DNA from: DATGQT01 sp035304085
GTDB lineage: Bacteria; Bacteroidota; Rhodothermia; Rhodothermales; Rubricoccaceae
Reading direction: 5' to 3'
DNA length: 11,649 bases
Assembly (NCBI GenBank): GCA_035304085.1
Contig: DATGQT010000163.1
Span: 1-11,649 of the forward strand
This document shows, piece after piece, positions 6,231 to 11,649 of the stretch (position 1 is the first letter of the stretch; every line of letters starts with the position of its first letter). The notes below the pieces were generated by a model. That model ran no database searches and was not told where the DNA came from. It saw only the letters and a list, made by a program, of their open reading frames with translations. A program made the translations under genes and the position numbers.

Positions 6231-7757
6231 ATGAGCACTGGAACACAGAAGAAGCTGTCCGTCGCCGTCCTGCTGGTGACCGCCTTCCTCGCCGGCATCT
6301 TCTTCGTCACCTCGGCCGCGAACCTCTTCGGCGACGGCGCCCTCTCGAGCCCCGCCGCCCGGGCGCAGACGTCGGCCCTCGCGTCGGCCGACGAGCTGAG
6401 CGCGGCGTTCGCGGAGGTGGCCGAGATGGTGAACCCCGCCGTCGTCCAGATCCGCTCGACGCGGCTGATCCAGCCGAGCCAGCGGCAGGACCCCTTCCAG
6501 GGCACCCCCTTCGAGGACTTCTTCCGCTTCCCCGGCCCCGGCACGCCCGGGCAGCCGTTCGAGCAGGACGGCCTCGGCAGCGGCGCCTTCATCCGCGCCG
6601 ACGGCTACATCGTCACGAACAACCACGTCGTCGAGCAGGCCGACGAGCTCGAGGTCGTCCTCTTCGACGGGCGCACGCTCCGCGCCGAGGTCGTCGGCGC
6701 CGACCCGTTCAGCGACATCGCCGTCCTCAAGGTCGAGGGCGACGGGTACCCCCACCTCGGCTTCGGGGAGAGCAGCGAGCTGCGCGTCGGGCAGTGGGTG
6801 CTCGCCTTCGGGAGCCCCCTCGACGCCGAGCTCTCGAACACCGTCACGGCCGGGATCATCTCGGCGCTCGGGCGCCGCCAGGGCCCCGGCATCGCGAACT
6901 ACATCCAGACCGACGCCGCCATCAACCCCGGCAACTCCGGCGGCCCCCTCGTCAACCTCGACGGCGAGATCGTCGGGATCAACTCCGCCATCGCCACGCG
7001 CACGGGCGGGTTCCAGGGCGTCGGCTTCGCCGTCCCCGTCGACGTCGTCCGCAACACCGTCGACCAGCTCGTCGCGAGCGGCACCGTCGAGCGCGGCTAC
7101 CTCGGCATCGGGATCGGCCCGGTGACGCCGAGCCTCGCCCGCGCCATCGACGTCCCCCTCGGCGCGGCGCAGGTGGGCACGATCAACGAGGACGCCGAGG
7201 GCCGGCGGCCCGCCGCCGAGGCCGGCCTCGAGACCGGCGACGTGATCGTCTCCGTCGACGGCCGTGCGCTCACGGACTACCGCGAGCTCATCTCGCTCAT
7301 CTCGAACAAGCGCCCCGGCGACGAGGTCACCGTCGTCTACAACCGCAACGGCGACACCCACACGGCCACCGTCAAGCTCGGCCGCCGCCCCGGCGACCCC
7401 GCGGCCTCGAACGCCGCGCCGAGCCGGCCGCAGAACGGGTCGAACGCGCCCGAGCCGACGGCGCTGGAGGACCTCGGCCTCACGCTCCAGAACGTCACGC
7501 CCGCCGCCGCCCAGCAGTACCGCCTGGGCGACGACGCGGCCGGCGCCCTCGTCACCGACGTCGAGCGCGACAGCGAGGCCTACCGCGACGCCGAGCTCCG
7601 CCCCGGCGACGTGATCACGGAGGTGGACCGCGAGCCCGTCGCCTCGGTGTCGGACTTCGAGGAGGCCTACCGTGGCGTCCGCCCCGGCGACACGTTCCTC
7701 ATCCGCGTCCAGCGCGGCCAGAACACGTTCCTGACGGCGCTCACGAAGCCGAGCTGA
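6231..7757 (+). CDS. htrA: HtrA/Deg-family periplasmic serine protease, two PDZ domains
   Basis: A trypsin-like Do protease and chaperone that degrades misfolded envelope proteins. The product is 508 residues. A basic N-terminus (QKK) and one hydrophobic helix (about 9-29) act as signal anchor, or signal peptide if cut after ARA at 45. The protease domain spans about 55-285, with catalytic His132 (TNNHVV), Asp162 (SDIAVLK) and Ser236 (GNSGGPL). A Phe-rich loop LA lies at 88-111. PDZ1 (about 288-385) opens with the ligand loop RGYLGIGI. A Pro/Asn-rich linker (385-412) leads to PDZ2 (about 413-505). This is DegP/DegQ architecture; which ortholog is unclear. I chose the ATG at 6231 because it gives a normal export signal; the frame upstream has no homology and crosses the terminator. 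It is monocistronic, with terminators on both sides. Confidence 0.95.
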   Translation: MSTGTQKKLSVAVLLVTAFLAGIFFVTSAANLFGDGALSSPAARAQTSALASADELSAAFAEVAEMVNPAVVQIRSTRLIQPSQRQDPFQGTPFEDFFRFPGPGTPGQPFEQDGLGSGAFIRADGYIVTNNHVVEQADELEVVLFDGRTLRAEVVGADPFSDIAVLKVEGDGYPHLGFGESSELRVGQWVLAFGSPLDAELSNTVTAGIISALGRRQGPGIANYIQTDAAINPGNSGGPLVNLDGEIVGINSAIATRTGGFQGVGFAVPVDVVRNTVDQLVASGTVERGYLGIGIGPVTPSLARAIDVPLGAAQVGTINEDAEGRRPAAEAGLETGDVIVSVDGRALTDYRELISLISNKRPGDEVTVVYNRNGDTHTATVKLGRRPGDPAASNAAPSRPQNGSNAPEPTALEDLGLTLQNVTPAAAQQYRLGDDAAGALVTDVERDSEAYRDAELRPGDVITEVDREPVASVSDFEEAYRGVRPGDTFLIRVQRGQNTFLTALTKPS

Positions 7758-7781
7758 CGAGGGCTCGGAACGACGTCCTCC

Positions 7782-7815
7782 GTAGGGGCGGCCGGCCGGT
7801 CGCCCCTACTCTTTT
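7782..7815 (+). terminator. Rho-independent terminator of htrA
   Basis: GTAGGGGCG (7782-7790) pairs with CGCCCCTAC (7801-7809), with the intervening GCCGGCCGGT able to extend the stem. TCTTTT follows. It lies 24 bases after the htrA stop and 15 before the end of the converging aminotransferase gene. The minus strand shows no U-tract, so it serves htrA only. Confidence 0.85.
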
Positions 7816-7829
7816 GCGTGGAGGGCGCC

Positions 7830-9056
7830 TCACGCGCCCTCGGCGCGCACGCGCTCGGCGAACCGCGCGATCCGGCGCACGGCCTCGGTCACGTTCTCCA
7901 GGCTGTTGGCGTAGGAGCAGCGGAGGTACCCCGCCCCGCTCGGGCCGAAGGCGTCGCCCGGCACGCAGGCGACGTGCTCCTCCTTCAAGAGCCGCTGCGC
8001 GAACTCCTCGGACGAGAGGCCGGTCGAGGTGATGTCCGGGAAGCAGTAGAAGGCGCCCTCGGGCTCGAACGTCGGGAGGCCGGCCGCGTTGAGGCCGTCC
8101 ACGATCACGCGGCGGCGCTGGTCGTAGGCCTGCCGCATCGCCTCCACGTCGTTCTGCGCTTCGCGGATGCCGGCGACGGCGCCGTACTGCCCCACCGTCG
8201 GCGCGCTCATGACCACGTACTGGTGCGCCTTGTACATCTGGCGCAGCATCGGCTCCGGCGCGCACGCGTACCCGATGCGCCACCCCGTCATCGCGTACCC
8301 CTTCGAGAACCCGCCCAGCAGGACGGTCCGCTCCCACATCCCGTCGAGGCTGGGGACGCAGACGTGCCCGCGCTCGTACGCCTCGCCGTAGACGAGCCGG
8401 TCGTAGATCTCGTCCGAGATCACGAAGAGGTCGTGCCGCTCGACGACCTCGGCGATCTCGGCCATCGTCTCGCGGCGGAGGACGGCGCCCGTGGGGTTGT
8501 TGGGATAGCCGAGGAAGAGCGCCTTCGTCCGGTCCGTGATCCGGCTCTCGATGTCCGCGGCCGTCACCTGGAAGTCGGTCTCGACGCGGGTGGGCACGTA
8601 GACGACCCTCCCGCCGGCGAACTGCGCCGTGGGGCCGTAGGAGACGAAGCACGGCTCGGGGATGAGGATCTCGTCGCCGGGGTCGAGCAGCGCCAGCATC
8701 GCGATCATCATGGCCTCGCTGGCCCCGATGGTCACGACGATCTCGTTCTTGGGGTTGTAGCGGACGCCGTAGAGCCGGTGCAGCTCGTCGGCGATGGCCT
8801 CGCGGAGCTCCATCAGCCCGAGGTTGGCCGTGTACCCGGTCTTCCCCGCCTCCAGCGACGCCACGGCCGCCTCGACGACGGGGGCGGGCGAGACGAAGTC
8901 GGGCTCGCCGATGCCGAGCGAGATCACGTCCTCCATCGTGGCGGCGATCTCGAAGAAGCGGCGGATGCCCGAGGGGGGGACGGTGCGGATGCGCTCGGAG
9001 AGGCGGCCGGCGAGGCGCTCGGCGGCCTGGAGGCGGTCGGCGGTGACGGTTTCCAT
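7830..9056 (-). CDS. Class I/II PLP-dependent aminotransferase (PatA-like)
   Basis: A fold-type I aminotransferase of 408 residues. PLP-binding residues are visible: GASEA (111-115), the cofactor-ring Tyr140, Asn186 in YPNNPTG, Asp215 and Tyr218 in SDEIYD, the Schiff-base Lys252 in GGFSKGYAMTGWR, and the substrate-carboxylate Arg379 in YLRCSYA. The block SGIRRFFEIAATMEDVISLG and the end VACVPGDAFGPSG match the Bacillus PatA type (N-acetyl-diaminopimelate aminotransferase) and its close relatives in the aspartate/alanine aminotransferase group. Substrate cannot be fixed, and the neighbouring genes are not lysine-biosynthetic. The start at ATG 9056 has about 30 residues before the conserved block, as in relatives. 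The upstream base sequence is a heptamer array without Shine-Dalgarno. It diverges from the aldehyde dehydrogenase and converges on htrA. Confidence 0.93.
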   Translation of the reverse strand: METVTADRLQAAERLAGRLSERIRTVPPSGIRRFFEIAATMEDVISLGIGEPDFVSPAPVVEAAVASLEAGKTGYTANLGLMELREAIADELHRLYGVRYNPKNEIVVTIGASEAMMIAMLALLDPGDEILIPEPCFVSYGPTAQFAGGRVVYVPTRVETDFQVTAADIESRITDRTKALFLGYPNNPTGAVLRRETMAEIAEVVERHDLFVISDEIYDRLVYGEAYERGHVCVPSLDGMWERTVLLGGFSKGYAMTGWRIGYACAPEPMLRQMYKAHQYVVMSAPTVGQYGAVAGIREAQNDVEAMRQAYDQRRRVIVDGLNAAGLPTFEPEGAFYCFPDITSTGLSSEEFAQRLLKEEHVACVPGDAFGPSGAGYLRCSYANSLENVTEAVRRIARFAERVRAEGA

Positions 9057-9096
9057 GAATGCGGAGTGCGGAAGGGGGAACGCGGAAGGAGGGGCG
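9057..9096. repeat. Heptamer array abutting the aminotransferase start
   Basis: GAATGCG, GAGTGCG, GAAGGGG, GAACGCG, GAAGGAG occupy 9057-9091 and then degrade in GGGCGG. They begin at the base next to the CAT that encodes the aminotransferase ATG. TGCGGAGT (9060-9067) is the exact complement of the heptamer block next to the divergent gene's start (9299-9306). Confidence 0.8.
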
Positions 9097-9144
9097 GCGG
9101 CTCGCAGTAAGTTAGGACCAGTCGCCGAAGGTGGCATCGTAGCT

Positions 9145-9244
9145 CCCCTCCTGGACAGGAGGGGCCGGGGGTGGTCGATCCGAGGCTGCCGGGCACTCCG
9201 GGTCCACCCCCTCCCCCTCCGGGGACTCCCCCTGTCCGGGGGAG
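9145..9244. repeat. Pair of inverted REP-like palindromes in the divergent promoter region
   Basis: The first palindrome is CCCCTCCT/AGGAGGGG (9145-9152 with 9157-9164) with a GGAC tetraloop, followed by CCGGGGGTGGT. The second, in opposite orientation, is CTCCCCC/GGGGGAG (9226-9232 with 9238-9244) with loop TGTCC, preceded by CCACCCCCTCCCC. Read on their own strands both units run palindrome containing GGACAGG, then a tail ending GGGGGTGG. This is the layout of dispersed REP/BIME-type repeats. No other gene or clear promoter is seen in 9097-9276. Confidence 0.7.
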
Positions 9245-9276
9245 CGCTGCGCTTCAGGCCTTCGACGCCCCCCCGC

Positions 9277-9306
9277 CACTCCGCGATCCGCAATCCGAAC
9301 TCCGCA
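9277..9306. repeat. Heptamer array abutting the aldehyde dehydrogenase start
   Basis: CACTCCG, CGATCCG, CAATCCG, AACTCCG run 9277-9304, then CA and the ATG at 9307. The array mirrors the one at 9057-9091 on the other side of the divergent region, and leaves no room for a Shine-Dalgarno sequence. Confidence 0.85.
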
Positions 9307-10809
9307 ATGGTCGAGACCGACGTACAGACCTTCCAGAACCTCATCGGCGGCCAGTGGCGCGACGCCCGCTCCGGCGAGACGTTCGAGAGCCGCAACCCCG
9401 CCCGGACGTCCGACGTCGTCGGGCGCTTCCCGGCCTCCGGGCCCGAGGACGTGGCCGACGCCGTCGCCGCCGCGAAGGCCGCGTTCGAGACGTGGCGGCT
9501 CGTCCCGGCGCCCAAGCGCGGCGAGATCCTCAAACGCATCGGCGACCTGCTCACCGAGCGGAAGGCCGAGATCGCCCGCGCGATGACGCGCGAGATGGGC
9601 AAGCCGTTCTTCGAGACGAAGGGCGACGTGCAGGAGGCCATCGACACGGCCTACTACGCCATGACGATGGGCCGCCAGCTCTTCGGCCACACCGTCCCGA
9701 GCGAGCTGAACAACAAGTTCAACATGACCGTCCGCCGCCCCCTCGGCGTGTGCGGCCTCATCACCGCCTGGAACTTCCCCGTGGCCGTGCCGACGTGGAA
9801 GATGTTCCCGGCCATCCTCTCGGGCAACACCGTCGTCTTCAAGCCCTCCGAGGAGGCGCCCCACTCGGGCATGCTCCTCGTCAAGGTGATGGAGGACGCG
9901 GGCGTGCCGCCGGGCGTGGTCAACCTCGTGCAGGGCGCGGCGGCGACGGGCCAGGCGCTCGTCGAGCACCCGGACGTGGCGGCCATCTCGTTCACCGGCT
10001 CCTCGGAGACGGGCGCGGCGATCGCCCAGCGCGCCGCGGCCGACCACAAGCGCGTCAGCCTGGAGATGGGCGGGAAGAACCCCGTCATCGTGATGGAGGA
10101 CGCCGACCTCGACCTCGCGCTGGAGGGGCTCCTGTGGGGCGCCTACGGCACCACCGGCCAGCGCTGCACGGCCTCCTCGCGGCTGATCGTCCACACGGAC
10201 GTCCACGACGAGCTGGTGGAGCGGATCAAGGCGAGGGCCTCGGCGCTCCGGCTCGGCTACGGCAACGACGACGACACCGAGGTGGGCCCGCTCATCAACC
10301 AGAAGGCGCTCGACAAGGTGGCGTACTACGTGGGCGTGGCCCGGGAGGAGGGCGCGACGATCGCCCTCGGCGGCGAGCGGGCAACCGGCCCCGGCCTCGA
10401 CGACGGCTTCTTCTTCCAGCCCACGCTGCTCACCGGCGTCACGCGGGACATGCGCGTGGCCCGCGAGGAGATCTTCGGCCCCGTCCTCTCCGTCATCGAG
10501 GTCGGCTCCTTCGATGAGGCCATCGAGGTCGCCAACGACGTCAAGTACGGGCTCTCCTCGGCCGTCTACACCAACGACGTCGCCCGCGCCTTCCGCGCCA
10601 TGCGCGACATCGACGCCGGCATCACGTACATCAACGGCCCGACCATCGGGGCCGAGGCGCACATGTCCTTCGGCGGCGTCAAGGCCACCGGCAACGGCCA
10701 CCGCGAGGGCGGCTGGGAGGTCTACGACTTCTACACCGAGACCAAGACCGTCTACGTGGACTTCTCCGGCGGCCTCCAGCGCGCCCAGATCGACAACGTC
10801 GAGGACTGA
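9307..10809 (+). CDS. NAD(P)-dependent aldehyde dehydrogenase
   Basis: A 500-residue ALDH-superfamily enzyme oxidising an aldehyde to the acid. All catalytic landmarks are present: Asn156 in ITAWNFP, Lys179 in FKPSE, the NAD-binding loop FTGSSETG (229-236), general-base Glu253 in LEMGGKNP, nucleophile Cys287 in GQRCTASSR, and EEIFGPVL in the C-terminal part. The sequence PTIGAEAHMSFGGVKATGNG and the end YVDFSGGLQRAQID resemble semialdehyde dehydrogenases of the alpha-ketoglutaric-semialdehyde or aminoadipic-semialdehyde type, but the substrate is not established. The start is supported by the usual N-terminal ETDVQTFQNLIGGQW block. The leader is a heptamer array. It diverges from a PatA-like aminotransferase, so a shared amino-acid degradation role is possible but unproven. 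No terminator is visible after the stop. Confidence 0.93.
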   Translation: MVETDVQTFQNLIGGQWRDARSGETFESRNPARTSDVVGRFPASGPEDVADAVAAAKAAFETWRLVPAPKRGEILKRIGDLLTERKAEIARAMTREMGKPFFETKGDVQEAIDTAYYAMTMGRQLFGHTVPSELNNKFNMTVRRPLGVCGLITAWNFPVAVPTWKMFPAILSGNTVVFKPSEEAPHSGMLLVKVMEDAGVPPGVVNLVQGAAATGQALVEHPDVAAISFTGSSETGAAIAQRAAADHKRVSLEMGGKNPVIVMEDADLDLALEGLLWGAYGTTGQRCTASSRLIVHTDVHDELVERIKARASALRLGYGNDDDTEVGPLINQKALDKVAYYVGVAREEGATIALGGERATGPGLDDGFFFQPTLLTGVTRDMRVAREEIFGPVLSVIEVGSFDEAIEVANDVKYGLSSAVYTNDVARAFRAMRDIDAGITYINGPTIGAEAHMSFGGVKATGNGHREGGWEVYDFYTETKTVYVDFSGGLQRAQIDNVED

Positions 10810-10866
10810 ATGAGCGGCATCATGGATTCGGTAGAATTACGAGCACATTCGCCCTGAACCTACCCC

Positions 10867-11100
10867 AGCGGCGGCGCTCCGGATCCGCTCGCCGTTGCCG
10901 CCGGCCGCCATCAGCCGCTCGGCCGCGCAGTCGCGCAGTCGCGCCCCGATCCCGAACGCGGCTGTGAGGTACGGCCCGCCCGCCTCGGTGATCCGCTCGA
11001 GGTGACGGGTGCGCCCCTTGATCTCCTCGTGGAGTGCGAGCCAGCGCCCCGCCGGCGAGCGGAGCACGTAGCGGCCGCGCTCGTCGGCACCGACGGCTCC
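10867..11100 (-). pseudogene. IS110-family transposase remnant (C-terminal domain fragment)
   Basis: Read on the minus strand, about 78 codons resemble the middle-to-C-terminal part (Transposase_20 / IS116-IS110-IS902 domain) of IS110 transposases. Landmarks are YVLRS..GRWLALHEEIK, TRHLERIT, the helix-hairpin-helix-like TAAFGIGA, then LMAAGGNGERIRSAA, where family members typically have LLxxAGDNPERLRSEAAF. The N-terminal DEDD catalytic half and the downstream LCG..P.PASSG segment are absent. An imperfection is visible: the 8-mer GCGCAGTC is duplicated (10925-10940), inserting Arg-Leu-Arg into the hairpin motif. No terminal ends or target duplications could be recognised. It is therefore a dead fragment left by an insertion element. 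An unrelated open frame is possible but less likely given the order of matching motifs. Confidence 0.65.
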
Positions 11101-11188
11101 CCGCCCGTCGGTGCGACGCACGCCGTGATCAACTCGAACTCGCGGGCGAGCACGTCCCCAAACAGCCTCTGAGCCCCTCCCCGGCGTC

Positions 11189-11316
11189 GCCGAGTGCGAG
11201 GCGACGGCCCTCCTTCGGCGTTGCCCCCGAAGGAATACGCCGTATCGAAGCCGGGAGACCGGCGCCTCGCCGGGTGGGAGCCCGTACGGATTTTCCGGGC
11301 CGTCGCCTATCTCGGC
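11189..11316 (+). ncRNA. Candidate structured RNA element with nested multi-branch fold
   Basis: A long closing stem pairs 11189-11194 with 11311-11316 (6 bp) and, after a small internal loop, 11199-11210 with 11297-11308 (12 bp, perfect). Inside are hairpin 11211-11218/11227-11234 (8 bp) and stem CCGTA/TACGG (11240-11244 with 11285-11289). That stem encloses a GAGA (GNRA) tetraloop hairpin at 11250-11263 (5 bp) and hairpin CGGG/CCCG at 11271-11284. All stems are mutually compatible. The GNRA loop exists only on the plus strand, which favours that orientation. No known family is matched; it lies about 100 bases before the secreted-protein gene. Confidence 0.45.
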
Positions 11317-11321
11317 AGGAA

Positions 11322-11350
11322 TGGTTGAATCGTAACCGCGCGCCTAATAC
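11322..11350 (+). promoter_or_regulatory. Possible promoter for the secreted-protein gene
   Basis: An A/T-richer patch in GC-rich DNA contains GGTTGAAT (11323-11330) and TAATAC (11345-11350). The latter lies 64 bases before the ATG and could serve as a -10 element. The upstream spacing is 14 for TTGAAT or 17 for TGGTTG, neither fully convincing. If it is used, the structured region at 11189-11316 would not be in the mRNA. Confidence 0.25.
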
Positions 11351-11414
11351 CTTCTGGATCTCCACTCCGGCAATCAGGCCGGCTGCTCTTCTCCCTAATC
11401 CACCCATCCTCATC

Positions 11415-11649
11415 ATGAACCGATTTTCTACGACAAGGCGACTGCTCACCGCGCTCCTCCTCGTGGTGGGAGTGACGGCGGCTCAGGCCCAGACCAGCCA
11501 GACGCACGACACGGGCACCGTCACGCTCCAGGTCTTCAACAACGGCATCCTCGGCTCCGGCGCCTCCTTCGCCGGCACGGGCTTCACCTACGAAGGCGAG
11601 AACGGCCTCTTCGAAGGCCAGCTCCTCGTCGGTCTGAGCGCGACCCAGG
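11415..11649 (+). CDS. Secreted protein of unknown function, N-terminal part
   Basis: Seventy-eight residues are visible before the window ends. A clear Sec signal peptide is present: basic NRFSTTRR, a hydrophobic core LLTALLLVVGV, and an AQA cleavage site around residue 25, so the mature protein begins near Gln26. The mature part is a low-charge, beta-rich segment (GTVTLQVFNNGILGSG, then GTGFTYEGENGLFEGQLLVG) suggesting a secreted or surface beta-structured protein. I do not recognise a named family. The ATG at 11415 fits the signal peptide exactly. There is no Shine-Dalgarno sequence before it and, unlike its neighbours, no heptamer array. Homology to outer-surface proteins carrying C-terminal sorting domains is possible but the C-terminus is not here. 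Confidence 0.8.
   Translation, partial: MNRFSTTRRLLTALLLVVGVTAAQAQTSQTHDTGTVTLQVFNNGILGSGASFAGTGFTYEGENGLFEGQLLVGLSATQ

Noticed and set aside
9112..10701. 529-codon minus-strand open frame opposite the aldehyde dehydrogenase
   Set aside because: It is a shadow of a well-supported gene, with low-complexity Asp/Val/Gly/Arg content.
11248..11263. Cobalamin-riboswitch-like motif AAGCCGGGAGACCGGC
   Set aside because: It matches the 3' core AAGCC.GGAGACC.GC of the cobalamin riboswitch, but the required 5' core (the GGTGAAAATCC and GCCACTG-type segments) is not found upstream, and the bases are explained by a simple GNRA hairpin.
11276..11289. Group II intron domain V-like string GGGAGCCCGTACGG
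   Set aside because: There is no bulged 34-nt hairpin with the catalytic triad arrangement, and no intron reverse transcriptase nearby.
10911..11449. Minus-strand open frames after the aldehyde dehydrogenase (10911-11153 and 11129-11449)
   Set aside because: Their translations show no family motif and overlap the transposase remnant in another frame or the structured region.

Overview
The window is very GC-rich DNA with A/T-poor third codon positions, densely packed genes and almost no Shine-Dalgarno sequences before start codons. The gene set (class II fumarase, HtrA-type protease, PatA-like aminotransferase, pantothenate genes, a secreted protein with a Sec signal) and the weak ribosome-binding sites suggest a GC-rich relative of the Bacteroidota, most likely Rhodothermota (Salinibacter/Rubricoccus-like). 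This taxonomic placement is inference; no rRNA gene is present.

Layout. Positions 1-2387 hold a minus-strand cluster read as thiolase, 3-hydroxyacyl-CoA dehydrogenase, then a cut-off short-chain dehydrogenase. Together they interconvert acetyl-CoA, acetoacetyl-CoA and 3-hydroxybutyryl-CoA. Positions 2454-4457 hold a second minus-strand cluster: a small membrane protein, panC and panD (the two enzymes that make pantothenate from beta-alanine and pantoate, and beta-alanine from aspartate), closed by an intrinsic terminator. fumC (4474-5862) runs the other way from almost the same point. A 368-base non-coding stretch with several hairpins precedes a membrane-anchored two-PDZ HtrA protease (6231-7757), which has its own terminator. 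A PatA-like aminotransferase (minus) and an aldehyde dehydrogenase (plus) diverge from a palindrome-rich 250-base region. The last 840 bases hold a decayed IS110-family transposase fragment, a compact region that folds into a nested RNA-like structure, and the start of a secreted protein.

The most unusual feature is in the gaps. Most spaces between genes, including those inside operons, consist of degenerate tandem heptamers (sometimes octamers), usually as a direct array followed by its inverted complement, so each gap forms a hairpin. Each gap has its own repeat word. The arrays run up to start codons and supply the last codons and stop codons of the upstream genes. They resemble the short tandemly repeated repetitive (STRR) heptamers known from filamentous cyanobacteria. 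The second item worth following is the possible structured RNA at 11189-11316. I see no phage, CRISPR array, defence island or biosynthetic cluster.
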